Source of the DNA: Priapulus caudatus
Taxonomy: Eukaryota; Priapulida; Priapulimorpha; Priapulimorphida; Priapulidae
Assembly (NCBI RefSeq): GCF_000485595.1
Contig: NW_014577064.1
Span: 1,071,742 to 1,135,741 of the forward strand
Length of the DNA stretch: 64,000 nucleotides
Direction of reading: 5' to 3'
Part shown: one piece after another, positions 1 through 12,205 of the stretch
Layout: every line of letters starts with the position of its first letter
Position numbering within the stretch: the first letter of the stretch is position 1
The notes under the pieces: generated by a model
The model's input: only the letters and a program-made list of their open reading frames with translations
Databases searched by the model: none
What the model was told of the DNA's origin: nothing
Translations under genes and position numbers: made by a program

Positions 1-570
1 AGTACAAAACTTTAGCATGGCCATCAGATGGGGGGGGGGGGGGGGCGATGAGTGCGGTCACACCCCTTTTTTCCAGAGTTTACCCCGGCACCCGAGAATT
101 AGTTATTTAGCCGGCAAGTCAATTCGTTGCGCAAATGTTAGTGTAGGGCCAATATTTTCGTGTGTTTATGCATAAAGCTTTTGTATCGTGCATATAAAAC
201 TTCCGATTAGCCAATCAGATTGCAATCATTTTTCAATAATTGGTCATAAATTGTGTGCAAAAATGCTCCAAAATAAGGCTCAGATTGCACCAGAGAGCAT
301 CTAAAACCCCTGAGCTTCCAGGACCCTTGAGCGGGCACTGGACCCTGGCCATGAGGGACTTCGCGCTCGTGATGTGCGCTTCGCGCTCGTTAGTTCACAG
401 AAAATTTTGCGTACTCCTGGCATGCCACCCCCTTTTTTGAAAAGCTTGGGACGGGCCTGTTTAGGGTTAAATTATAACATAAACATAGCTATACTCATGC
501 AGTGCAGCAGTAGTATATGTTATACTCAGAGTATAGATATATGTTCATGTATATATATATATATATATAC
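1..570. repeat. Repeat-like left edge with a poly-G run
   Basis: No gene is seen. The stretch starts with a run of about 15 G at 31-45. Positions 300-460 hold a degenerate sequence with the words CTTCGCGCTCG (twice), GGACCCTTGAGCGGGC and CACCCCCTTTTTTGAAAAGC. This looks like the interspersed non-coding repeat often seen in marine invertebrate genomes. That resemblance is recollection, not a search. A short TA tract lies at 548-570. Confidence 0.4.
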
Positions 571-729
571 ACGTTAGGTGTAAAGTAGGGTACAAGGTAC
601 AAGAGAGGCCATCAATTGTTGCTATGGTCCTGTCGCCTGTCCAATACAGATGGAAACAGATCACCCTCTCAAGAGGCACCTGTCACAAGACCACAAGTTT
701 GTCACAAGAGGCAAGAGTCACCTGTGGCC

Positions 730-1300
730 TCAAGAGGCTACCCCCCACTCAGCATATTAGGTGGATGCCTACGCTTGTTCCCTGATTCTAAAAAACCCCC
801 CCTATCTCAAAAAGGACCATATTTTTTACCCCCTTTTCACTGGCTTCTTGTCACTTTTTCAAACCCCATCTCAGGACTCGATAGAAATACACCCCCTATC
901 TCTGGACTCTTCAAGAATACACCCCCTTATCTCAGGATTTATTAAAATGCATTCGTTTACAGTAGGCTAGTTCTTTGGAGTAATTCACAAAATAAGACAC
1001 TCTTCTGAAGATTTTTAGGTACCTTTCTTTATTTTGAGCCTCAGTTTTGCACCTCTGTAGTGAACACATCGGCAGGAAAATAAAAGTCTGTGATTATCAA
1101 TTCCTTACGGGCTGGTTTTAAACAACCCTTCTTAAAAATATCTTTGGGCCAGACTTTAAAAAAAATACCCCTTTTCTGTGTTTCTCCAGATAAACCTGCT
1201 AATTGTACCCTTTTTTAAAGGATTCTTGGGCCAGAGATAGCTGGACAAACAGTACCCCTTTTCCGGAGAAATTGGGAACGCGGGTGCAGTGCAGCCATAC
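730..1300. repeat. Degenerate tandem CCCC-rich repeats
   Basis: Successive diverged units of roughly 30-45 bp recur with the words ACCCCCTATCTCAGGACTC, AAGAATACACCCCC and, further on, GGGCCAGA followed by a TACCCCTTTT block. The short open frames across it follow the repeat composition and are not gene-like. No gene is seen from here to 3900. Confidence 0.5.
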
Positions 1301-1439
1301 CCAGATGAGTGCGGGGGGGAGGGCAACAGTCAAGCTCCTACCAGGAGACCTAGTCTCAGGGACGAAGATATTATATATGCTCTTGTTGGGTAACATTATT
1401 GTATCTAAAGCCGACCCAGTAATGGTACGAGGTGACACG

Positions 1440-1500
1440 CAAAAATCAAAAACTGGTCATCTACCGGCCTGAGTAGGCAGACCATAAACTTAGTCCACTA
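1440..1500 (-). repeat. Weak tRNA-like (possible SINE) A-box region
   Basis: Read on the minus strand this gives GTGTGGTCTAGTGGACTAAG, which resembles a tRNA A box (TGGTCTAGTGG). It is followed by a poor B-box-like GTTTTTGATTTTT. It could be a decayed tRNA-derived SINE head. No cloverleaf is preserved, so this is only a suggestion. Confidence 0.25.
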
Positions 1501-1850
1501 GACCACACGTATCAGCTTCTATACATCACTCAACAATGTTCAAAGTTCCGTTCAAGGCGTACTGAACAGCTATAAGAACTCATTCTTTCGTGAGGACAGT
1601 TATGAGTGAACCAGACCTCTGAGAAGCACTCATGCCTGCTGAAGATCCTGACACTTCCAATCTCGTGTCAAAGACTCGCCAGCAAACGTCTTCTGCGCCG
1701 CCTCTCTCCCACACGCCCCGTAATTCGCCCTAATGAGCCTCTGGCTCGACTACCTACACTCACAGATCAAGATCAAGACGCGAAAGACAAGCATCTAATA
1801 TCCTAGACAACACCCCCCCGCGTACGTAGTCTATAGTAGAAATTAAGTAC

Positions 1851-1851
1851 T

Positions 1852-1893
<42 letters not shown>
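1851..1893 (+). repeat. (CTA)n microsatellite
   Basis: About fourteen consecutive CTA trinucleotides. They give a poly-serine reading on the opposite strand that should not be taken as coding. Confidence 0.95.
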
Positions 1894-1935
1894 GGTTCCG
1901 TACTCTCGCAGTTACAGCAACCTACATTATGTAAC

Positions 1936-1981
1936 CCAACAAGAGTATAGGGGTTGTTGCCTCTACTCTTGTTGGGTTGAC
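1936..1981. repeat. Short inverted repeat (hairpin)
   Basis: AACCCAACAAGAGTATAGG is followed, after a short TTGTTG loop, by its near-perfect complement ending CTCTTGTTGGGTT. The stem is about 19 bp with one or two mismatches. Function is unknown; it may be the remnant of a foldback element. Confidence 0.7.
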
Positions 1982-2974
1982 GCTGCAACAATTATATACT
2001 TCTCATCACTATGTACCTCATCAGACTCATGAGCGTTGTGCGTCGATCGTGCCGTGGTGTGGTGTGGATCTAATTATACGCTCTTTTGAATGCATTTTTC
2101 TGGGTGCAACAAGACCGAACCTGACCTGTGCTGTATAGGGCCTACCAAAGTCCACGCGAACCTCCATCGCAACTATATTACTATTGGCACTGACCTCTAT
2201 ATTAGTTTAGTGCATACAGTGATACACCAATGGCACCAAACACACTGTAAAGTTAACACGCTCTACTCTAATCTCACGTCTCATCAATCGGGTTCATCTT
2301 ATCATCTATGCTGTTCGTTCAATCGGCCGCCGTCGATGCGTCGATGCGTCGCGCCTTTCGCACCAGTGATGCCAAGCCGATAAACCAAAATAGAGATCCC
2401 CTTCGTAACTATTTGTCCACGCTAATCTTCAAAGTCGATGAGACTATATCGAAAACGGAAAAAAAAATCAAATGAACACCTGCTAATTGTAGAAATAAAC
2501 ACTGTGGATTGCAGTAGACAAAGTTTTAATTTTACCTATTTTTACTATTTTCGATTACTTATGTATGGATGCTCATACCTTAGTTATTGAAAGCGAAATG
2601 GAAAATTGTTTCACTGAGATGTTTAGGATTTCGGTCGTCTTTATTTAGTAAGGATCGTGTTCTAGGCAGATTATTTTGCTTACGTTTCTGTTTAATACGT
2701 GTTAATCACTATAGTCGTCTGTCTATATCATTTAAAACTAGTGAGCTAGAACTCACTTTCGTCAAAATGAAACTGAAAGGTGGACTCCGACTTACCCACG
2801 GCCACGCCAGTGGCAGTGGCATTCACGCCGCATTGTCATTTTTTATTTTTTTATTTTTTTTATTTATTTAGGCAATTATCCATCATATACAATACATAAC
2901 ATACTTTACAATAAAATTCTGAATTCATAAAATTGGATAACTACCAAGGATATATACACAAAAAGCATAATTAC

Positions 2975-3329
2975 GGCGCAAATCCACTTTAGGCACCTTA
3001 GGCTTATGCTTAGGTATCACGAAGTGATGCACATATTTCTGTGTATCATCAACTGATGCACAGACTTTCCGTATATCAAGGAATGATGCAAAAACCCTAA
3101 CCCTAACCCTAAGTAATAAAGTGTAACCTTGGGTTTAGGTATCACGAAGTGTGTTAGGGACTTAGGGACTTTTAGGGACTTTTAGGGACTTAGGGACTTA
3201 GGGTTAGGGGTAGGGTTAGGGTTTTTGCATCATTCCTTCATATACGGAAAGTCTGTGCATCAGTTGATGATACACAGAAATCTGTACATCACTTCGTCAT
3301 ACCTAAGGTGCCTAAAGTGGATTTGCACC
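2975..3329. mobile_element. Foldback MITE with CCCTAA/TTAGGG core
   Basis: The arms are near-perfect inverted repeats of about 130 bp. The left arm starts GCGCAAATCCACTTTAGGCACC. The right arm is its complement, ending GGTGCCTAAAGTGGATTTGC. Both arms share the words CTGTGTATCATCAACTGATG and GACTTTCCGTATAT. The inner ends are (CCCTAA)3 on the left and several TTAGGG or TTAGGGAC units on the right. No open reading frame is present and no clear target duplication was found. This is a different sequence family from the GCTGAGAGGGTC elements listed below. Confidence 0.85.
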
Positions 3330-3397
3330 GGCTTGTAGTACAGTACTAGTTACCATTACTACTACTAGTAGTACTGCCTACTGGTGGCGGTGCTACG

Positions 3398-3694
3398 CAC
3401 AGGCACTTGGAGCGTTTCAATAAAATATAATGCTAAATAAATAGGAAATCTATTTACCACCATTTTGAAGTCTTAATGTTTCTATACTCTCTTTCACCTA
3501 TTATTGGCGACAATTTCCTGTAAATGCCGTCCAAATGCTATCTGTAAACACGCCGCCGCCGCCATTGCTGCTGCCGCTGCACACTGACACATTATACATA
3601 GGTGAAAGAGAGTATAGAAACATTAAGACTGGTAGTAAATAGATTTCCTATTTATTTAGAATTATATTTGATTGAAACGCTCCAAGTGCCTGTG
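3398..3694. mobile_element. hAT-like MITE with 8-bp target duplication
   Basis: Inverted arms begin CACAGGCACTTGGAGCGTTTC and end with the complement. They include the shared inner block CTATACTCTCTTTCACCTAT. The element is flanked on both sides by GTGCTACG (3390-3397 and 3695-3702). An 8-bp duplication and CA(C)AGG termini fit a non-autonomous hAT element. A second copy lies at 37959-38259 and a relative at 18047-18412. Confidence 0.85.
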
Positions 3695-3932
3695 GTGCTA
3701 CGCCTGTACTACTGACACTGTTGTATACTATACTAATAGTGCTGATTTTCAGTACTGCGGAACCGCCGAGCCAAGCAAGAGGGGATCAATTACAGGGATT
3801 ATTATTGTTCCTGGCAGTAAACAATCATAAACTTGAATTTGTTCTATAAACAATAACCATTACTTCTGCTATTGCACTGCCCACGTACATGTAGTACAAC
3901 TATTGCCAGGTTTAGCTGCAGCAGTAGGTGAA

Positions 3933-6900
3933 ATGCCAATTCACTGCACGCAAGAACTACAGGAAAGCAATCCAATGTCTTGGTTGCCACAACCACAGTC
4001 CTCTCGTTCCCAGGTATGTATATTTGTAAATTGCAAACTACAATGTAAACACCAGTGATTTAATTGAACTGTTCAATTAGTAATGATATGTGCCTCCTTC
4101 GAAACAGGCAGTGTGAATATTTACAGGTAATCATCATCATTATCAGGGTTATCCCCAGGCCTTTAAAGCCGCACTATGCGCATCTAAACGCTAATTTCTC
4201 CAGTACTAGACTAGCAAATACTTTGTGTCATGCATAATCACACTACCTTATGGCAAAATAAACTCTAGTTCCTCCCACTTCAGTGCGCGTTTGCTTAAAA
4301 CCCACAAGAAAGAGGTGCGAAATCTGTTAATCTGGCGCCAACGCTAAATTGTTTGCCAAACGATTTCGTCAAGAATCGGTTAGGTCACGTCACATGTGTT
4401 TATCTTTGCTACACCCGTACCGCTGTACCGCAGCACCGCTGCACGGTTGCTTGGCAGAGCAACGCAAAAGTGTCAACAACATCGGAGAATTTGAACAACA
4501 TTGGAGGTATTTTCAAATGCCTTTTATAAGACAACGCGCAGTGAAATGGGAGGAACTAGAGTTTATTTTGTCATAAGGTAGTGTGATTATGCATGACAAA
4601 AAGTATTTGCTAGTCTAGTACTGGAGAAATTAGCGTTTGGATGCGCATAGTGCGGCTTTAATGCACATCGGGTCCAACATCCAGGTCCATAAGAGCTATT
4701 TTGCAACATGCCATGAATTCTGTGATATGCCTTCAGTGTTTCCCCTTACCAAAAAGGTCTGTGAGGAGGTAAATTGTTTTGAAAAAATGGTGCAATTTGG
4801 TGCATTCTAAGCTATTCTGAAAAGACCAGAGACTTTCCAACAGTGATTTTCTTTTTAAGTGATTTTCATCAGCGAGGCAGTGTTTTAGACAAATTTCTGT
4901 GTGGTGGCTGGGAATTTGAGCAAGACGGCCTGCCTCGCCCGTGTCGCTACAGGGGAAATACTGCTTTAACTGATTGATTTACCAGAATTTCCAACTGTTT
5001 TTAAATATTTATGTTCCCATTTATTTTCTATATTTTCCTGTTTATTAGGTGAAAATATAATTCCCACAAATATGACAGGTTATTAAATGTAAAAAATATA
5101 AATAAGTACAACCCCTTCCTGTCGTTTCCCCCATCCATCCATAAATAGCATTCTTTCTGAAATTCTTGGGGCGAACCCTTAACCATCACATCAGTATAAG
5201 AATTAACCCTAATTGTATCTTAACCCCATCAGATATGTACTGGTTGTCCAGCAGGATTGACCTGATTCTATCATATATCTGTAGCTGATGAGTGATGACT
5301 CGAGTGACTCATTAGAAGTATGCAAGGCATTTATTGCTATTGGTGTATGTGGGTTGACAGGTGTTTAAAGCAACTATTTTATTTCAGGTTTCTGCTGAAT
5401 GGCAGCAAACAGTGCCGGCGTTTATGCCATGGACGCACGTAAACGCTGAAGCAGTGCCATTCCCAGCTGTAGAGGGCTGCACGCCCTCTGTTCCGTGTCA
5501 GCAGTTTGGGCGGGAAAGCCAACCAGTGTTGTGCCGCTCCAAACTCGACAATGTGTTCGGCATTCCAGGCGTAGTGTCGACTCAGCCGATTAATCATAAC
5601 GCAAGCAGACACCTGACTACTGCATCACTGATTCAGTGCTGCCCGCTTCCTACTCGGCAAGAACAGTTTCGTAGTGAAGGCGAGCCACCACCACCAACAG
5701 TTGTGCCCGGCCCTGTTCATCTAAGCACAGTCATCTCTGAACCACGCGCAGATCTCGTGCAACGAGTGCCGACAATGAGTGGCCCGTGGTCAAGCTTACT
5801 AGCACCCTCCTACACGGACAGTACATCGTCGCTGTCGACGAATCCTGAGGGCGTGTACACGACAGCGTGGCATCAACACGAGAGCATGGTAACTGCATCA
5901 AGTGGCAGCCACGAGGTGACGCCACCGTTCATGGCGACGCACGCAAGTCGTCCCGCTGCAAGCTCCATTGAGATTGATCATCAACTGAGCCAGGACGCAC
6001 CAGTGTCGTCGCGGTGCGCTTCACCGCCCTACATGCACGGCGGGTATCATGTGGGAAGCAGTGGCCGGTTCGTCTACAATAAAGACTGGTACGCTTGTAT
6101 TTGCTGAGGAAACGCTGCAGGTGTCTAGCGTCTTAGTTGACAGGCAGACGCCAGCATTAGTATAGGTAGAGTGCAGGTCGTGTTTGTATGGACGTTTTAT
6201 GCGGATGGGCCAATTAAAGCTGAGAGGGTCTATGTCCCCCAGGGTACTGCCAGAACGTACCCTGGTAGTGGTACTATCTAATATGCCGGACCGTACCTCG
6301 CCTACTCCACTAACGAGTCTAGGGAGTTGCCTACACCTACTCCCTAACCCTAACCCTATACCCTAACCCTAACCATATCAAATAGTTACCAGGCTACGTT
6401 CCGGTATACCGGACCGTACTGAATAGATGGTTGGAATAGATACTGGTCAGCAAATCGATGTGATATCACCCATTTAAGCGCATTAAGTAAAATAAAAAAT
6501 ATCCGATTTGCTGCGACACTTGTACTTCCTTAAACTGTAGTCATGCACATTTGCATTTGTCACACAAATTTGAAGAACATCATTTATATAAAGCCATTGC
6601 CTTATATCAGCGATATTATAGACATTAATAAATGTAGTTTTAATATTTTTTTTTTTTAGGTGGAAGGACATTCCATCATGCAGCTATTCTCCAAGAAAAC
6701 AGAAACGGAAAAAAAATGATGACAACTTCTTTGTTGGGTATGTTTATCATAAAAGTATCAGTGCGGATAGCTGAGAATATATATACAGGGTGCGAAATTA
6801 ACAGGAGTCCGGAGTCAAATACTTCCTGATTTACGGTCGGACTCCCTGATTTGACATATGCAGGAGTCCGTGTGACTCCCTGAAAATTCTGCTATACTAC

Positions 6901-9541
6901 CTAGTTCGTTCCAGAGCAAGGCTTCGTGGAAATACCGTATTTTTTCAGCTAATATCCAAAGAAAATTTGACAGACGTGCAACCGCATGAATCGTAAAAAT
7001 AAGCACATGCGTTATTGTTAATATCTTTAATTTTGAACCTCAGACTCCGGACTCCCTCATTTTGCTACGGACTCCCTATTTTTGAGGGTAGGGAGTCCGT
7101 TGGACTCCCGTGTTCAAAAGTTAATTTCTACCCCTGTATATAGCTATTCATTTATGTCGACGTGAGTTTACATTTCATTACTGCGTTAAGTGTAAATAAG
7201 TGCACATGCTAGCTGTTATGTAATAATACATTTATAAATAAATATAAATGAAATTACTCCTTGTTGGTTGTAAAATTCAAATTTCATTGCATATGTGACA
7301 TATATACAGAACTTGATGAGAAGACAAACTACACATTACAAGATAGTATGCTCACATGGACCTTTCCCAGCATCACATACCCATAAGAATATGATATGGT
7401 CTTTATATTGTATCTGTGTCAACATTGATGCCCAGCTTGCTTTGTACACAGTCACTTGTTGTTGTTTTTTAGAAATTCTGATGGTCCACCAAGAAAGGTA
7501 CTAGTCAACGAGGAGCGAATGGCTTCACGCATGCAGCAGATGCACATAGACAGCTCATCATTCTCGTCTTCTCTCTCGTGCGGCCATGCTGCGTATCCCA
7601 ACAAGATGTCTGGCAAGGATATCCTCGATGAGATTAATGAGAGGTGCGAGGTTTGTGTAGAATATAATAACCGTGGCAGTTATTCTGGTTATTCCGCATG
7701 ATTATTAAATTAAGTACTTAACTACATTAATTTAATTGTATTATTAAATTGTACACATATTGTACACAGATTGTACCAGCACTCGGTGACACCCCGGATA
7801 ACAGGACAGTAATAATAATTGTAATAATTCATCATTGCAATAATATTTAATGGTATAATAATCCATTATTGCCCTCTCCTCCTGAAACTTAACTGTACTC
7901 TGAATTGTAAGGACAAAAAGCAGTACCTTCAGCAGGGTTTCTTCTGAGGGAAAATTAGACAAAGGTGGTAATGGCCAGTTTGGGAAAAAAATGCGCATGA
8001 TGGATTCAAATACAGGATGTATTGATATACTTATAGGTATATAGATACAGGATATACTTATCAGTAAATACAGGATGTATTGATATACTTATAGGTATAT
8101 AGATACAGGATATACTTATCAGTAAATACAGGAACATTTTCACAACGGCGATGTTAAATTTGACAACGGCGGTGCGCCACTGTGCGTGCCTCTTATGTAT
8201 AAGAAACCCTGTTCAGCATTGTAAGAGTTACTTTCCTGAATAAAGAAGAATTTACTGTGGTAAGCCTAAGATATAATAAGAATAATAAGAATAATATTTT
8301 ATTACCTTTTGTTTCGGGAGATACCAAATTGTTCTATCTCGGCCAATATATTTAGGCATCACTCATGCAATATATAATTTCCTGTTGAAATTTAGTTTGG
8401 GTTTTTTGGCAAGAGATCCGACAGAACACCCTCGTTATGCTGGCTTTACAACTTTACAGATTGGTTTTAACTAGTGACGAGGAAGAGGATGATGTGGAAA
8501 AAGCTGCAGGTCTGAAGTTGAAGCTTTCTGAACAGTTGAAAAAGACACTTGCCGTGCAGGAACCGATCATACCGAGGAAATTACTTGATAGAGTGTAAGA
8601 GAATGGTGATAACACTTGTAAATATTTAAAAGTAGAGGTTAAACATTGGAAGAGTTTTACTGGATGCATGTGTTACTTTCCATGATCAAAATCATAGAAA
8701 TAAAATGTTCTGTTTGGTTTTAATATAATGACTTGTCCTGATAGGAAAAGACCACATGATTCAATGCAATTGGTGTTGTGGCAGCCTAACAACGTGGTAA
8801 ATCTAAAGACATCTTCCAGTCCTACCGTACAGAATGGATATGACAGGGAGCTTTCAAGTCAGAATGGTGTGTGTATTATCAGAGACTAACAATATCAAGA
8901 CATGACACGTAGGATACGATAACTTTTTAAGTTACTGGATATGCAATACTGCCACCTGGTGTTAGGTTTGTCCTCCTGCTGAAACTCTGGTTGTGAAAGC
9001 TGAAATGTAAATTTTAATTGAAGTAAATTGTTGTTATTCAGAGAAAAGCCAGCCACCGCAAGGTGCTGTTTCTAGTCTTGCTGATGATTCGCTTGCCAGC
9101 ATGGAGACATGGATGCATGAAGTAGATGCCCAATCTCACACTGCCGGGGAATTGGAGTCACAGCCCCCGCCGGGATTCATAAATTCACTTGCAGAGATGC
9201 AGCCAGCGTTGTTGGACCCAGCAACTCAAGCCCAGCTTGCATTCCAATTGTCGCCGGAAGCAACCAACAATAACACACTACCTCTGGCACATACATTGTG
9301 TCTCATGCCAGCATTGTCCGTGTAAGCTTTCCCCATATAAAGGCTTTGCTCATATGATGCTTATGTCAGTACAGTGCTTGAAATTTCTTTACAGCACGTG
9401 TAATCGGTATGTAATGTTTCGGGTGTTTCTTTTAGATGTGAAATGTTAATAGCTCATCTCCTTTTTTTTATTTTCTGAAGGCCTGTCCAACCTCCACTGC
9501 CGGCCGTACAAACAGATGCTGATGATGAAATGGAGTTGTGA
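3933..9541 (+). CDS. CCDC117/HCFC1R1-like protein, 8 exons, 542 aa
   Basis: Coding exons: 3933-4013, 5388-6088, 6660-6737, 7473-7643, 8460-8594, 8745-8866, 9042-9321 and 9481-9541. All have GT-AG junctions and all phases agree, giving 542 aa. The first ATG lies in an exon that joins 5388 in phase 0. Residues 28-260 are a Ser/Pro/Thr-rich, probably disordered region. A basic PRKQKRKK block (272-279) is a likely nuclear localisation signal. It is followed by PPRKVLVNEERMA (292-304), an acidic SDEEEDD patch, a SMQLVLWQP block (395-403) and a C-terminus EMEL. The RK..x.(S/N)EE.MA, E/QL.LW and terminal MEL blocks are shared by human CCDC117 (an MMS19-associated protein) and HCFC1R1/HPIP (an HCF-1 binding protein). 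These family matches are recalled, not searched. The protein is about twice the length of human CCDC117. Intron 1 carries a MITE. AATAAA lies at 9716-9721. Confidence 0.75.
4163..4661. mobile_element. Palindromic MITE with TTAA ends, in intron 1
   Basis: Left TTAA (4163-4166) is followed by AGCCGCACTATGCGCATC. The right end is its complement, followed by TTAA (4658-4661). The arms match over about 85 bp, including CTCCAGTACTAGACTAGCAA and ATAATCACACTACCTTATG. A TTAA duplication suggests a piggyBac-type origin, but the termini are not canonical. It has no transposase. Confidence 0.75.
6219..6419. mobile_element. Telomere-motif foldback element, copy 1 (truncated)
   Basis: Begins GCTGAGAGGGTCTATGTCCC and has a CCCTAACCCTAA core at about 6338-6373. 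It ends at GGTATACCGGACCGTAC without the outermost right arm. Same family as copies at 18991, 20953, 32127, 32582, 57352 and 57725. It lies in the intron between 6088 and 6660 of the CCDC117-like gene. The core runs in the opposite orientation to most other copies. Confidence 0.85.
6786..7136. mobile_element. hAT-like interspersed repeat, copy 1
   Basis: Ends are CAGGGTGCGAAATTAAC and its near complement GTTAATTTCTACCCCTG. The interior repeats the motif GGAGTCCG / GACTCCC several times. The flanks are TATATATA and TATATAGC, which could be an 8-bp target duplication but sit in low-complexity DNA. A diverged inverted copy is at 63514-63840. It lies in an intron of the CCDC117-like gene. Confidence 0.75.
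8011..8128 (+). repeat. Tandem duplication, 58 bp x 2
   Basis: A 58-bp unit starting TACAGGATGTATTGATATAC is present twice head to tail with essentially no differences (8011-8068, 8069-8126). A partial third unit follows. It lies inside an intron. The near-identity points to a recent duplication. Confidence 0.9.
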
Positions 9542-9715
9542 CGCACATGGATGTGAATGGCCAACGGTGTTGTAAAAATGTGAATGAAGCCACACCTAGG
9601 ACGAATTTGCAGAATGAGAGCTAAGCAGTGCTGCAGTTTGCTTCATATAATAATCGGATGCATGTGGGCTGTGGAGCAAGTAGCCGCAATATGGACATGA
9701 GATAAATTTCACAAT

Positions 9716-9721
9716 AATAAA
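9716..9721 (+). terminator. Polyadenylation signal AATAAA of the CCDC117-like gene
   Basis: AATAAA about 175 bp after the TGA stop at 9539-9541. A second overlapping AATAATAAAT lies near 9773-9783. This is the most likely 3' end of the transcript. Confidence 0.6.
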
Positions 9722-9789
9722 GCTAAAGTGCTAAGCAGCCTAGTTGCACTTCATCTCTTTTACATAATCTCGTAATAATAAATCTTTCA

Positions 9790-12090
9790 TATTTAATCGT
9801 GTGTATTGTATATACTTGTAAAAACATCAAATATATAGCTAAAAGTTTCTGTGGTCGTGGAAATGTTTGTGCGAGTTTTTAGACTATAGATGGCGCCATG
9901 AGATAATATCGGTTATCAATGCCAATGTTGGCAGCAGTGGGCTGTTGGACCCCTTGGACCCTGTTGGAAAGTTTTCGTAATTTGTAGTAATTACTTGTAA
10001 TGTGACGTAGAACACGTAGTTGTTTTACATATGTATATGCACAGGTTCAGTTGTAAATTTAAGTGGGTATAACTCTTCTATTCTAGGAAGCCGTACTTGT
10101 TATTGCCTGCCTACCCATTTTGTCACCTGCAAGTCTGGTCTTGGATTTCAAAAAATGCTATCAGCAAAAACATCTGGAATAAAACTATACCACGAAAGAA
10201 ACTCGATTATGCAAGGCTGATTTATACGTTTTGTTACAATGCAATGCAATTTTTATAGTAATGCATAATTCTTGTCAGCATTGAGATTCAATATCAATTG
10301 GTGCACAATTTGACGTACCCATTCTGTGTTTGCACTTCTCAAGGCATTTTCTGACCTCAGTCATATATTAAAAACCATGATGCTAGAAACTTGGCAAGTG
10401 GTCAAATAATGCTTAGTATTCTAACAAGTAAAACAATAGTCTTTTCACACAGTCCTTTATTTTACAGCACAAATGACTGGCTTTTGTAACACAAGCGTGA
10501 AATGAGATTACATTGTCTGGTCAAAAGCAAACGCTAATACAGTTTGCCTTAATACACATTTTAAAAATCATGCTATCAAATTGACAGTTGTAGCCCGTCC
10601 CCTTTTAATGAGGAAAGAAATTGATGGTACGTTTCATCAAAATATCAAGCTATGGCTCCCTGAATTTCTCCTGGCCCTTTCTCCATGCATTCTGGGCTCA
10701 CACTGGTACAAATACATGCGCGTACATACATGTCTATAATATCCTGTTATTTTATACATACAAGGGACGAACGTTTTAGGTTCAATTCCTTCCAAAAAGT
10801 GGCATGTGGTGCCTATATATTTGAAAAAGTCTTAAAAGTCAAGTTCCATTAATTGCTCAGAGGGGAAAGGGTCAAGAGAACACATTCAACCAATAGATAC
10901 TGTTCTTTGCAATGTGCATCTGCATTCACACCAGCTAAAAAGTATGCACCACAACATCACCAATCAAGGTTTGTGATATCAAAAATCAATGCAACCCACG
11001 TCTTTTCACTGCAATTGCTATCCTGTACAATTAACTAGTTCATACAGTAATACTTTCTGCACAACCTCTGCTGAACACTATTATGCATACAAGTACAAGA
11101 TCAAAAAGCTAATAATAATAATTTGGAATGTAAGCACAGGAGCGGTGTATGATACAAGACAAACCGATGACAGATGATAGAAAGTTCTGATTAGAGAGTT
11201 CGTGCGAGTGCATTTTAGCCAACACGTTGTGTGGACATGCCCGGAACCTCAGCAATCATACGGTTAACCACAAATTCCTTCTTTACATATAATAAATATC
11301 AACATCCCCTACGTTCTAGGGGAACTGTTGCAATTCGGTAAAATCCCAAAAGAACTATCATACATCCTTTATATACATAGAAATATTTTACTATAAACTA
11401 CAGAGTGCGATATGATCAGTGCTGAGCTGTCGCTGCAAACGCTATGCTTGGGAGACATCACGCTGGTGTGCAATAGGGCAGAGGAAATGGTACCGAGCGC
11501 AGGAGCAACCCCCACACACAGAAAGATAGGACGGCAGGCATGACTGTTCGTACTTCCAGCACCTCCCAGCGGTGAGCAACGCCCCCCGTACACGTGCGAC
11601 GCATGACGCACCACTCGACGCCGACTGCCGGCGCTACACGACCCCGGGGAATGCGACACAAGTGTCCCACCACCCAACAGCTCGTTTACGGACTAGCCTT
11701 CTACGCTGCTAACACACCGTGCGACTACGTACCGAGATACGATAACCCAGCCACCAGAGCAGGTGATTCCGTCGCGCTGGTAGCATCGAGAAGAACTGTC
11801 CGTGCACTCCTAGCCAGTGACACAAGTAATGCCAGTGCGGGTCAACACACATACAAGACGCAAAGTGAGTCGACGTGACGATTTACACAACCAGCAGATG
11901 CAAGAGGGCGGAATTATTCGTGAAGCACCATCATAGGAGAAGCCCGGGTAGAGGGAGAAGCTGTTCGGCTACTAGGCGCCGCGCGGCACCGTCGATGGCG
12001 ATCATTGTAGGCTGGCGATGATGAGAAGTTGGCTTCTTTAACCTGCTCTCTAACATCATTGTCACTGTTTCCCACAGAAAGGAACAGTAG
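9790..12090. other. No recognisable gene
   Basis: No exon or known repeat was recognised. A TTTATT at about 10456 would read AATAAA on the minus strand, so an unrecognised minus-strand transcript could end here. The open frames on both strands between 11369 and 11878 are short, overlap each other and match nothing I know. Confidence 0.4.
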
Positions 12091-12104
12091 GAGTGAAAGA
12101 TTCA

Positions 12105-12205
12105 AAGAAAGAGAGAGAGAGGGGGGAGAGAGAGAGAGAGAGAGGGGTGGAAGTGTGTCGTGCCGTGCGTGCGTGCGTGTGCGTGCGTGCGTGCGTGCGC
12201 ACGTG
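12105..12205. repeat. (GA)n and (GTGC)n microsatellites
   Basis: A GAGA-rich tract at 12107-12150 is followed by GTGCGTGCGTGC at 12165-12205. Both make spurious Arg/Glu- or His/Ala-rich open frames. Confidence 0.9.

Noticed and set aside
1196-1472. Overlapping 79- and 89-codon open frames on opposite strands
   Set aside because: Located in degenerate tandem repeat DNA, with no motif or splice context.
3090-3240. Telomere end or chromosome-fusion site because of TTAGGG/CCCTAA
   Set aside because: The runs are short, inverted and enclosed by the arms of a foldback element, with unique DNA on both sides.
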